Part shown: one piece after another, positions 1 to 5,417 of the stretch
How the letters are laid out: each line of letters begins with the position of its first letter
How positions within the stretch are numbered: the stretch's first letter is position 1
Source of the DNA: CAVYGN01 sp964413265
Lineage (GTDB): Bacteria; Spirochaetota; Brevinematia; Brevinematales; JAOACQ01
DNA: 6,071 bases
Direction of reading: 5' to 3'
Assembly: GCA_964413265.1 (NCBI GenBank)
Contig: CAYPRX010000032.1
Location: forward strand, 1 to 6,071
Position numbers and translations under genes: made by a program
The notes under the pieces: generated by a model
Told to the model about the DNA's origin: nothing
What the model saw: only the letters and a program-made list of their open reading frames with translations
The model's database searches: none

Positions 1-135
1 GAAGCTAATTCAAAATCAAATTTAATTGTTGAACTAAATGAATTTTGTAAACATTTAGATATTGAGTTTGGCGAAATTAAAGGGATATTAGACGAAATTA
101 AAAGGATTTTAAAAGTTATCCGAAGTAATCAATAA
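1..135 (+). CDS. 3' end of an unidentified gene (C-terminal 44 residues)
   Basis: The first frame is open from the window edge to TAA at 133-135 and gives 44 residues. The segment is rich in Glu, Lys, Ile and Leu with regular hydrophobic spacing, as in an amphipathic helix or short coiled coil (for example EFCKHLDIEFGEIKGILDEI). It contains no ATG, so it is read here as the tail of a gene that starts outside the window. No family is recognised. Such helical tails are common in small helical accessory proteins, but no function can be assigned. The call rests only on the open frame and plausible composition, and chance openness in AT-rich DNA is possible. Confidence 0.45.
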   Translation, partial: EANSKSNLIVELNEFCKHLDIEFGEIKGILDEIKRILKVIRSNQ

Positions 136-172
136 AGAAATTTATAATTACATCTCTACTTTTAATTTCTTT
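134..172. terminator. Weak inverted repeat between two convergent frames
   Basis: AAAGAAATT (134-142) is the exact reverse complement of AATTTCTTT (164-172). The two arms enclose a 21-nt loop and lie where the + strand gene ending at 135 meets the minus-strand frame ending at 162. The right arm is followed by a T-rich run on the + strand. The stem has only one G-C pair, so it is at best a weak bidirectional terminator and may be chance in AT-rich DNA. Confidence 0.2.
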
Positions 173-356
173 TTAATTTTAGGAGAACAAAAGACTCATT
201 ATACAATTCTTTGTAAGCGCTTAAAAAATATCTAGATTTTCTAAATTCTTTAAATAAAGGCCATACTTTATTATCATTTTTATCAATTTCTCCAGAAGTA
301 CCAATTACTTTCATAATTTGTATATGAATCAAAAATAAATGAAATGGTTGCTGCAT
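162..356 (-). CDS. Doubtful 64-residue hypothetical protein, possibly a gene remnant
   Basis: This frame runs from ATG at 356 to TAA at 162. No SD is visible before this ATG or before the internal Met15 at 314. The part after Met15 looks more protein-like than the first 14 residues: a charged turn (GEIDKNDNKVWPLF) followed by an aromatic and basic helix (FKEFRKSRYFLSAYKELY). That composition would fit the C-terminal end of a larger protein whose upstream part has been lost. A TAA lies at 360-362, just upstream in frame. No family is recognised. It is convergent with the gene ending at 135. It is listed because the composition is not obviously random, but it may not be expressed. Confidence 0.3.
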   Translation of the reverse strand: MQQPFHLFLIHIQIMKVIGTSGEIDKNDNKVWPLFKEFRKSRYFLSAYKELYNESFVLLKLKRN

Positions 357-571
357 CTTTTATGATATTAGAATATATAAAACAAGACTTAAAAACAAAA
401 AATAAGGACGATTGTCCATGCGTTTTATTTAAATACTGCATATTCCGGTGAGTTATTTCAGTTAGTATTAAGAATCTTTCGCATATTTACCTTTATTCTG
501 AAGATTCCGGGGAAAGAGGGAAAATTAAACCTGTGGTTAAATTTATCAACTTGGGAATTTATTTCCCTTTT
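357..571. other. AT-rich stretch with no convincing gene
   Basis: One + strand frame is open from about 393 to the TAA at 687-689, but it has no good start with an SD, is very hydrophobic and basic, and runs through the antitoxin start, so it is treated as chance. Two small inverted repeats are visible. GAATCTT (472-478) pairs with AAGATTC (501-507). GGGAA (553-557) pairs with TTCCC (563-567) and is followed by a T-rich run, a weak terminator-like shape. No tRNA, insertion-sequence end or direct repeat array was seen. Confidence 0.5.
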
Positions 572-615
572 ATTTCACTTTATTGAGAAGTATGTTATTA
601 TTATTAAAGTGAGGT
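572..615 (+). promoter_or_regulatory. Leader stem enclosing the antitoxin ribosome binding site
   Basis: Positions 572-582 can pair with 605-615, giving 11 base pairs including two G-U wobbles around a 22-nt loop. The core CACTTTA (576-582) against TAAAGTG (605-611) is perfect. The right arm contains the whole GAGG SD (611-614), which sits 5 nt before the antitoxin ATG at 620. As RNA it could hide the ribosome binding site. As DNA the inverted repeat could be an autoregulatory operator, since antitoxins commonly repress their own promoters. Both readings are inference, and short AT-rich stems occur by chance. Confidence 0.3.
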
Positions 616-619
616 TTCT

Positions 620-829
620 ATGGATAGAAATTTCGAGGAGATCGTTGAAATTGTCCGTGATTTGCCTGCTGACGAAAAAGAGGAAATAAAGCATATTATT
701 GAAAAGTCATTAATAGAGGAAAAAAGGGAAGAATTTCACAAAAATTATTTGAAAACTAAAAAAGAGGAACGGCAAGGGAAGCTGCAATTCAGTGACGATA
801 TCAATGTTTTGAAAGAAAGACTTATCTAA
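620..829 (+). CDS. Type II antitoxin, partner of a RelE/YafQ-type toxin
   Basis: This is a 69-residue, highly charged, mostly helical protein with no membrane segment. Start ATG 620 is supported by a GAGG SD at 611-614. Residues 1-30 form an amphipathic helix pair with a DLPADEKEEI turn. Residues 31-53 are a Glu/Lys-rich helix, and the C-terminal part (KLQFSDDINVLKERL) resembles the toxin-embracing tail seen in small antitoxins of this kind. The strongest evidence is context: 2 nt after its stop begins a recognisable RelE/YafQ-like toxin frame, the standard antitoxin-first operon layout. The expected role is to bind and neutralise the toxin in the cytoplasm and perhaps repress the operon. No classic ribbon-helix-helix or helix-turn-helix domain is evident, so self-repression is unproven. 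The frame is intact although the toxin is broken, so it may now be an orphan antitoxin. Confidence 0.75.
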   Translation: MDRNFEEIVEIVRDLPADEKEEIKHIIEKSLIEEKREEFHKNYLKTKKEERQGKLQFSDDINVLKERLI

Positions 830-831
830 AA

Positions 832-1098
832 ATGGAAATATCATTCAGTTCCTCTTTCAGAAAGTCTTTCAAAAAAAGGATATTAGGTAAGAATCACATT
901 GAAAATACCTTCTGGGAAATGGTATTGGCTTTTATTAAGAATCCTTTTGATCACTGATTAAAAACTCATAAACTTCAGGGAAAGTTGAAAGATTTGTGGA
1001 GTTTCTCAATTGATTACGATTTAAGAGTTATATTCTATTTCACAGAAGACGATAAATCGGTTTTTGTGGATATTGGTAAACATGATGAAGTATATTGA
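832..1098 (+). pseudogene. RelE/YafQ-type mRNA interferase toxin, broken by an in-frame TGA
   Basis: Reading from ATG 832 gives 88 codons ending at TGA 1096-1098, but codon 42 (955-957) is TGA. The parts before and after the stop stay in the same frame and match one toxin fold. The N-terminal half has a basic helix (FRKSFKKRI) and a second helix ending NPFDH. The rest has KTHKLQGKLKDLWSFSIDYD, then LRVIFYF and the ending DIGKHDEVY. These are hallmarks of the YafQ/RelE superfamily, ribosome-dependent endoribonucleases. His46, Arg65, His84 and Tyr88 lie where family catalytic or RNA-contact residues are expected. Relatives usually have a residue such as Arg or Lys before the L-x-x-H-K-L motif, so CGA to TGA by one transition is a simple explanation. 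The 41-residue product would lack the active site. Intact genes here use TGG for Trp and TGA for stop, so recoding is unlikely. The start lies 2 nt after the antitoxin stop. Confidence 0.85.
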
Positions 1099-1101
1099 GA
1101 G

Positions 1102-1151
1102 ATTATTACCATATTGTTACTTTCCAATATTATAATAATGACTATCTTTTT
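1102..1151 (+). terminator. Imperfect AT-rich hairpin plus T-run after the toxin frame
   Basis: Arms 1102-1116 and 1125-1139 pair at 13 of 15 positions around an 8-nt loop (1117-1124), with mismatches at 1109/1132 and 1110/1131. A T-run lies at 1147-1151. The hairpin begins 3 nt after the toxin stop codon, a reasonable place for the end of the toxin-antitoxin transcript. The stem is almost all A-T and the T-run is 7 nt beyond it, so termination would be inefficient and the call is tentative. The remaining gap to 1235 holds only AT-rich sequence, including an ATGAT-T-ATCAT dyad at 1174-1184. Confidence 0.3.
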
Positions 1152-1235
1152 ATAATAAAATCAATTAACTTTAATGATTATCATAATTAGTAATTATTTC
1201 AGGATGAAATCAAGGGGATAACAAAGAGCAGAATT

Positions 1236-2357
1236 TCATGAACCTTTCACGGCGCTTAATATATAATCCCTGATAATACCTTCCAGTAAACCATGGATCT
1301 TTTCCCAGGGATGCGCTGCGCAGGTAAAAACAACAATAAGATCTTTATCAGGGAATACATACATATCCTGTCCCTGATAACCTCGGGTAGCAAAACCGCC
1401 CGTGTTCGGGATCCAGAAAAAGTAACCATATTCCTCATATATGATTTTATCATAATCTGAAGAACTTTTTAGCCAGTAATAGGGCCATGGAGCCAGAGCA
1501 TGACTTTTTATAGAACTTTCCACCCAGGAAGCAGGAACGACCTGTTTCCCCTTCCACATTCCTTTTTTCATATACAGGTAACCGAACCTTGCAAGATCCC
1601 TTGGTTTAAGGAATAATCCGAACCCTCCATACTGGGTACCGCTTTTATCAGCCTCCCATTTGAAATCGGTGATCCCGATCGGATTAAATAGTTTTTGTAC
1701 AGCATATTCAAGGGGTGTTTTGCCCGTGACTTTCCGGAGGATCTCTATCAGGATCTGAGCATTGCCCGAACTATAGTTCCAGGTATTTCCGGGGCAACCT
1801 TCCATTGGTTTACTCAGAACAGTTTCAGCAGAATTATAAGAATCGAAAAAAATATGACTGTCAGAAACCTCCGACCAGTTTAAACCGCTTCGCATAGTCA
1901 AAAGGTCTTCAATGGTAATCTTACTTTTATTCCCTTCAGGATCAGCAATTTTTGATCCCTCAAAATAGTCAATAACTCTGGCGTTAACCCCCTTAATCAA
2001 ACCTTCCGATATAGCTATGCCGATCAGGGCGCCTGTGAAACTTTTTGTTGTTGACGCCATCTTATGAAGATTATTTGGAGTCAGCTGTTTTCCGTTATCA
2101 GAGCCATAATACTCAAAAACAATGGTCTCTTTACGGATAATGATGAAGCTGTGAATATTGTAGCTGTAATTTGATTTATATATATGATCCAGGGCCTGAG
2201 AAAGCTTTCCGGAATCTAAACCAACGGACTCTGGGGTACCCCTTTTCCAGAAGTCATCAGGAAATTCGCTATTACCAGCATAATTAACCAGTTTCAAAGC
2301 ATGGCTAACAGCAGGTATGAAAAATATGGCGAGCAGGAGAAACAGGAGCTTTTTCAT
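1236..2357 (-). CDS. Secreted serine hydrolase of the beta-lactamase (class C / EstB-like) family
   Basis: This 373-residue protein begins with a clear signal peptide: MKK, a Leu/Phe-rich core (residues 4-15) and a likely signal peptidase I site after SHA (Ala20), so it should act in the periplasm or outside. The catalytic SxxK motif is STTK (Ser102-Lys105) inside HKMASTTKSFTG. The Tyr motif is Y195-S-S in WNYSSGN. The segment FGLFLKPRDLARFGYLYMKK (247-265) and the WIPNTGGFATRGYQGQ region (315-330) are typical of this Pfam Beta-lactamase group. The third motif, usually K/H-T/S-G, is replaced by the GYQGQ-type loop common in these hydrolases. Family members are esterases, amidases, transesterases or peptidases more often than true beta-lactamases, so antibiotic resistance should not be assumed. 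No clear SD precedes ATG 2357. It lies 47 nt downstream of the SDR gene on the same strand with no terminator between, so the two are probably co-transcribed. The natural substrate is unknown. Confidence 0.93.
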   Translation of the reverse strand: MKKLLFLLLAIFFIPAVSHALKLVNYAGNSEFPDDFWKRGTPESVGLDSGKLSQALDHIYKSNYSYNIHSFIIIRKETIVFEYYGSDNGKQLTPNNLHKMASTTKSFTGALIGIAISEGLIKGVNARVIDYFEGSKIADPEGNKSKITIEDLLTMRSGLNWSEVSDSHIFFDSYNSAETVLSKPMEGCPGNTWNYSSGNAQILIEILRKVTGKTPLEYAVQKLFNPIGITDFKWEADKSGTQYGGFGLFLKPRDLARFGYLYMKKGMWKGKQVVPASWVESSIKSHALAPWPYYWLKSSSDYDKIIYEEYGYFFWIPNTGGFATRGYQGQDMYVFPDKDLIVVFTCAAHPWEKIHGLLEGIIRDYILSAVKGS

Positions 2358-2404
2358 TTTAGACTTTATGAATATTGTTTAAACTACATTACAAAGATTG
2401 GCCT

Positions 2405-3190
2405 TCATGATAACAACATTCCGCCATCCACTATGATCGTTTCGCCTGTTATGTAGTCGGCGTCGGACGAGGCCAGGAATGCGGCTACCTTGGCGATATC
2501 ATCCGGAATGCCCATCCTGCCGAGAGGTATCCTTGCTGTAAACGCAGCAGTCATCTGTTTCATCTGTTCCTCAGTCATTCCGCTGCCCTCGAGAGGTTTT
2601 GATGCGCCTTCAGTCTGGATTCCTCCAGGTGCTATGGCGTTGACAGTTATTCCGTAATGCCCTAACTCCAGGGCCAGGCTTTTTGTGAACATCAAAACCC
2701 CTCCTTTGGAGGAATCATAGGCTGCAAGCCCGATCATTGAGGGGTGAAAAGAGTCGATGGATGCAATATTGATGATCTTTCCTTTTTTCCCGACCTCTAT
2801 CATTTTCGCAGCTGCCGCTTTTGAAATAAATGCCAGGCCTTTCAGGTTCACTCTGTAAACCCTGTCGAAAATATCCGGCGTCATTATCAGCATAGGCATC
2901 TGTGGATATATGCCTGCATTGTTAACAAGTATGTCAATATCCCCCAACATTTTAATGCAGTTTTCAACAAGCTTTTCTCCTGTACCTTCCTCAGAAACAT
3001 CGGCCCTGAATGTTAAGGCCTTCCCTGGATTGCCGGTCAGCTTAGCGGCAGCTGACTTTAAAGCTTCTTCATTAATATCAGTCATCAAAACATTTGCTCC
3101 CTCTTCAGTAAAGCGCTTGACAATACCGAATCCGATACCCATAGCACCGCCTGTTACAAGGGCATATTTGCCCTTTAATCTGTCTTTCAT
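2405..3190 (-). CDS. Classical short-chain dehydrogenase/reductase, NAD-preferring
   Basis: This is a 261-residue cytoplasmic oxidoreductase with the complete classical SDR layout. The nucleotide-binding motif is TGGAMGIG (residues 13-20). Asp38 at the end of strand 2 (MTDIN) predicts NAD(H) rather than NADP(H). NNAG is at 90-93, Ser144 in NIASIDS, and the catalytic Tyr158-x-x-x-Lys162 in AAYDSSKGG. PGG follows at 188-190, and the end ITGETIIVDGGMLLS is typical of 3-oxoacyl-ACP reductase, glucose or sugar dehydrogenase type SDRs. The substrate cannot be told from sequence. A longer frame starts at ATG 3205, but the ATG at 3190 is preferred: it has a strong GGAGG SD 8 nt upstream (3199-3203), and that SD would otherwise be coding. 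It is the first gene of a likely operon with the secreted serine hydrolase and is divergent from the SDR pseudogene. It is intact and probably functional. Confidence 0.95.
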   Translation of the reverse strand: MKDRLKGKYALVTGGAMGIGFGIVKRFTEEGANVLMTDINEEALKSAAAKLTGNPGKALTFRADVSEEGTGEKLVENCIKMLGDIDILVNNAGIYPQMPMLIMTPDIFDRVYRVNLKGLAFISKAAAAKMIEVGKKGKIINIASIDSFHPSMIGLAAYDSSKGGVLMFTKSLALELGHYGITVNAIAPGGIQTEGASKPLEGSGMTEEQMKQMTAAFTARIPLGRMGIPDDIAKVAAFLASSDADYITGETIIVDGGMLLS

Positions 3191-3198
3191 GTTATTTT

Positions 3199-3203
3199 CC
3201 TCC
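3199..3203 (-). promoter_or_regulatory. Strong ribosome binding site that sets the SDR start
   Basis: On the minus strand GGAGG is followed by AAAATAAC and then ATG (3190), an 8-nt spacing. The upstream in-frame ATG at 3205 overlaps this SD and has no SD of its own, so translation most likely starts at 3190 and the protein begins MKDRLKGKYALVTGG. Confidence 0.75.
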
Positions 3204-3236
3204 ATACTTGAATAGGAATATTATTCTTACAAAAAT

Positions 3237-3265
3237 AATTTACTCACAGGCCAGGTTATAGTCAA
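3237..3265 (-). promoter_or_regulatory. Candidate sigma-70-type promoter for the SDR / serine hydrolase operon
   Basis: On the minus strand TTGACT (3260-3265) is followed after 17 nt by TAAATT (3237-3242). The -35 matches the consensus at 5 of 6 positions and the -10 at 4 of 6, with ideal spacing. It lies about 47 nt upstream of the ATG at 3190. AT-rich DNA makes such matches common, and the organism's sigma factor preference is unknown. Confidence 0.3.
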
Positions 3266-3380
3266 AATAAGAATATGAATAGCATCATGTTTCGAAAATA
3301 TTAATATCGCTGAAATGCTCATTATAATCAAAGGAATTATATAGTAAAAATCCTTCTCAGTTGAATTATTCTAAATAATC
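3266..3380. other. Central part of the 319-nt divergent intergenic region
   Basis: The gap between the SDR start (3190) and the SDR pseudogene (3510) contains no reading frame of note on either strand. Candidate promoters lie on each side of this central part (3237-3265 minus, 3381-3408 plus). A 10-bp perfect palindrome AACAATTGTT at 3445-3454 lies on the pseudogene side and could be a regulator site. Nothing else structured was seen. Confidence 0.5.
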
Positions 3381-3408
3381 TTGACATATTATCTAACAAT
3401 GTAATAAT
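3381..3408 (+). promoter_or_regulatory. Candidate sigma-70-type promoter upstream of the SDR pseudogene
   Basis: A perfect TTGACA (3381-3386) is followed after 16 nt by AATAAT (3403-3408), 5 of 6 against TATAAT. It points toward the broken SDR at 3510, about 100 nt away. The palindrome AACAATTGTT (3445-3454) lies just downstream, where a repressor could act. This may be the surviving promoter of a gene that is now dead. Confidence 0.4.
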
Positions 3409-3509
3409 ATGAAAAAAGGGTCGGATTTTCTTGCATCAATTTTGAACAATTGTTTTAAAAAGAATGAAATAAGAAACTGCAATGTAAGGAAGACAGCTGG
3501 ACGTAACCT

Positions 3510-4129
3510 ATGAATAAAATGTTAAGTGGGAAGACCTGTCTTGTTACCGGAGCTAATTCAGGAATCGGTAAGGCACTAAGTACTGCCCTTGCTGATTTCG
3601 GTGCATGTATAATTATGGTTTGCCGCAATCAGGTCCGTGGGGAAAAAGCACTGACTAATCTGCTTTGGGATATTCTAATTCCAAGCGCTCTTTCAAGAAT
3701 TATCAATGTTGTCTCTGAGGGTACAAAAAGGTGTCTGATTTTGACAGTCTGTTATCTGAAAAAAATTTAATCCTGTGCTTGCTTATTCTCAGTCAAAGCA
3801 ATTTATAAATATTATTTACTAACGAGTTAGCCAGAAGACTTGAAGGAACAGGAGTTACTGCAAATTGTTTTTATCCCGGTTTGGTAAACACAAATCTTGG
3901 CAGACGTGATAAGGGATTGGGGATCTCCCGAAAAATATTAATAACTCTTCTTAAGCCTGTATTTACTCCCATGAAAGATGCAATAAAAATTGGTTTATTT
4001 TTAGCTGTTTCAAAAAAAACGGAAAAATTAACAGGCAGATACCTGAAGCGAATAAAAGATAAGATTATTCTGAATAACTCTCTTGACCCTGGAATTTCAG
4101 GGAAATTATGGGAGATTTGTGAAACCTAA
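3510..4129 (+). pseudogene. Retinol-dehydrogenase-like SDR, internally deleted and frameshifted
   Basis: Pieces of one SDR lie in order but in different frames. From ATG 3510: MLSGKTCLVTGANSGIGKAL, with the TGxxxGIG cofactor motif, to CRNQVRGEKAL. Then, in the same frame, it jumps to TNLLWDILIPSALSRIINV, which in relatives lies roughly 70-80 residues further on, so the NNAG region and its surroundings are deleted. Near 3725-3731 (an A run) the frame changes and gives VSDFDSLLSEKN. Near 3763-3769 it changes again and gives NPVLAYSQSK (3769-3798), which holds the catalytic YxxxK. Near 3811-3815 it changes back and gives LFTNELARRLEGTGVTANCF, VNTNLGRRDKG and a basic C-terminal tail ending at TAA 4127-4129. 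Intact relatives reduce or oxidise retinoid-like, steroid or other hydrophobic carbonyl compounds. No functional enzyme can be made. The frameshifts sit in A/T-rich runs and could partly be sequencing errors, but the deletion cannot. It belongs to a different SDR subfamily from the neighbour at 2405-3190, so it is not a tandem copy. Confidence 0.9.
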
Positions 4130-4156
4130 ACAAAATGAAACTGCCTGTGACTGTGC

Positions 4157-4534
4157 TTACTTATCTTTAATCCATTCGATTAAAAGAACTTCATTGTCTT
4201 CCGTGTCCAGTATGACTGAATAATAACTCTTCGGGAGTTTTGTTTTGGTGATTGCTACCTTACCGCCTTCAGCCAGGACCCTTTTTAAGACATCATCTAT
4301 ATCAGCTACATTTATGCCGATTCTTGTAGAAGTGATATCAGCATCCTTCTTTTGAATGGCGCCATTGATCTCGCCGGGTTTTGTCGACATATTTTTTTCA
4401 TCAAAATCAGTTGTATGAACCCAAAAATATATGTCATATGACGTATTGATATCCCAGCCGAATACTTTTGAATAAAACCTTTCAGCCCTCTTCATATCGT
4501 CTGCAGGTATTTCAAAATGAACGACAGGATTCAT
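4157..4534 (-). CDS. VOC superfamily (glyoxalase / bleomycin-resistance fold) protein
   Basis: This is a 125-residue single-domain cytoplasmic protein with the two-module VOC layout. Module one starts VVHFEIPADDMKRAERFYSKVFGW (residues 4-27), the classic strand plus helix with FY and FGW. It continues to GEINGAIQKK (54-63). Module two starts TRIGINVADIDDVLKRVLAEGG (70-91) and ends with SVILDTEDNEVLLIEW (106-121), matching the usual f.DpeGN...L.E pattern. His6 and Glu120 are at metal-ligand positions, but the His often found at the start of module two is absent (Arg71), so a standard metal site is not assured. Family roles range from lactoylglutathione lyase and dioxygenase to antibiotic binding, and the substrate cannot be assigned. 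Start ATG 4534 has an AGGGG SD (4542-4546) at 7 nt. It follows the SRPBCC-like gene on the same strand by 52 nt and may be the last gene of that transcript or have its own promoter. Confidence 0.9.
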   Translation of the reverse strand: MNPVVHFEIPADDMKRAERFYSKVFGWDINTSYDIYFWVHTTDFDEKNMSTKPGEINGAIQKKDADITSTRIGINVADIDDVLKRVLAEGGKVAITKTKLPKSYYSVILDTEDNEVLLIEWIKDK

Positions 4535-4546
4535 GGTGTGACCCCT

Positions 4547-4558
4547 GTTAATATTAAC
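4547..4558 (-). promoter_or_regulatory. 12-bp perfect palindrome beside the VOC ribosome binding site
   Basis: GTTAATATTAAC is its own reverse complement. It directly abuts the AGGGG SD (4542-4546) of the VOC gene and contains TAATAT, which could also serve as a -10 element. A dimeric regulator bound here could control the gene separately from the upstream pair. This is inference from symmetry and position only. Confidence 0.3.
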
Positions 4559-4586
4559 TGCCTATTTTCGGCTGACGAACACAGTA

Positions 4587-5417
4587 TCAGAATTCAACAG
4601 GACGGCGTTGTTTGATTTTATTTATTGTCGGGTATTGTTTTGTGCATTCTTCGGCCGCCTTAATAAGAGATTGATATGGAAGATCAGGATGTTCTGCCTT
4701 AAACTTAACCATAATATCAGAGAGGTAAATATCCTCAACGCTTTTCTGCCAAATATCGTCAAAAGATAAAAAATAACCGGCGATTCCCCAGTCGGCCTTG
4801 AAAAAATCATATTCGGTATAAGCTGTCTCATTTGTTGATAATTTCTCAAGCACGATTATAGTATCACTTGCTAAGATTGATCCTTTTTGTTCCTTTAACC
4901 TGAGGCGGAAACATATACAATCAGGAGTCAAATTCAGAGAAAGGTATGTTATTTCATAAGATATATCGGGGAGTATGAAAGGTAATTTCTTTTTCCAGAA
5001 TACGATGTTTTTATTTTGGTCGTTGGAAACAAGATGAATATCTGAAAAGCCGGGGAATAAATTTTGATAATTGGAAAAATCCTCGAGTATCATTTGCACG
5101 CTTTCAGCGGGGGCATGGATCAGTCCGTACTGTTCAACCCCTATATATAAAGGATCTCCTTTTGTTGTAAGGCAGTTGATATTAATGGGATAATTTGTCT
5201 CATTTTTTAAATCTATGTATGATTCATGTTTCGGCGGCCATTCTAAAAGTAATGTGAGAAGCTTTTTCGTATAAATTGTATCATTACTGCTGTCACCAAG
5301 TTCACTGTCAAGAGGGTACTGTGAGAAGATTATATTTATCGTGCTGATTATTATTAAGAACGAAAAGAGAAGAAATCTACTGATAAAATTTGATGGAATT
5401 ATGTTTCTTCCTGTCAT
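4587..5417 (-). CDS. Exported START/SRPBCC-like domain protein
   Basis: This is a 276-residue protein with an N-terminal hydrophobic segment at about residues 12-32 (FISRFLLFSFLIIISTINII) ending near FSQ. It is read as a signal peptide cleaved around residues 32-33, or as a membrane anchor, so the bulk should be periplasmic. Residues 95-160 look like a START/SRPBCC (Bet v 1-like) helix-grip domain: the motif GLIHAPAESVQMILEDFSNY followed by NLFPGFSDIHLV matches the family pattern of a 'P-x-E-x-V' helix, 'D-(Y/F)-x-x-Y' and 'FPG(F/V)'. The fold binds hydrophobic ligands or acts as a cyclase-like scaffold, and the ligand here is unknown. The ending (AEECTKQYPTINKIKQRR) is helical and basic. ATG 5417 has an AAAGGA SD 9 nt upstream and overlaps the stop of the GGDEF-like gene by 4 nt (ATGA, 5414-5417), which implies translational coupling and a joint role. 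The family call comes from pattern recognition, and the fold should be tested. Confidence 0.75.
   Translation of the reverse strand: MTGRNIIPSNFISRFLLFSFLIIISTINIIFSQYPLDSELGDSSNDTIYTKKLLTLLLEWPPKHESYIDLKNETNYPININCLTTKGDPLYIGVEQYGLIHAPAESVQMILEDFSNYQNLFPGFSDIHLVSNDQNKNIVFWKKKLPFILPDISYEITYLSLNLTPDCICFRLRLKEQKGSILASDTIIVLEKLSTNETAYTEYDFFKADWGIAGYFLSFDDIWQKSVEDIYLSDIMVKFKAEHPDLPYQSLIKAAEECTKQYPTINKIKQRRPVEF

Noticed and set aside
393..689. Long open + strand frame without ATG start through the antitoxin leader.
   Set aside because: No start with SD, extremely hydrophobic and basic composition, and it overlaps the antitoxin in another frame. Best explained by chance in AT-rich sequence.
955..957. 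TGA recoding (Trp or Gly) or selenocysteine in the toxin.
   Set aside because: Intact genes here end in TGA and use TGG for Trp. The position is not a Cys, Trp or Gly site in the family, and no obvious SECIS-like hairpin follows the codon.
1170..1188. Sequence around ATGAT-T-ATCAT resembling a Fur box (about 14 of 19 positions against the classic 19-bp consensus).
   Set aside because: It lies between two convergent gene ends, not upstream of a gene, and AT-rich DNA gives such matches easily. Mentioned only as a dyad.
1236..2357. Antibiotic-resistance beta-lactamase.
   Set aside because: It has SxxK and a Tyr motif, but the third motif and overall pattern match the broad esterase/amidase-like group, so resistance is not supported.
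2910..3215. 101-residue + strand reading frame opposite the SDR gene.
   Set aside because: It lies antisense to a fully conserved SDR coding region, has no SD or family features, and is a coding shadow.
3881..4129. Separate 82-residue protein starting at TTG 3881.
   Set aside because: The sequence is the C-terminal part of the frameshifted SDR: its upstream codons (from 3812) continue the same SDR alignment, and the TTG is the Leu of GLVNTNLG.
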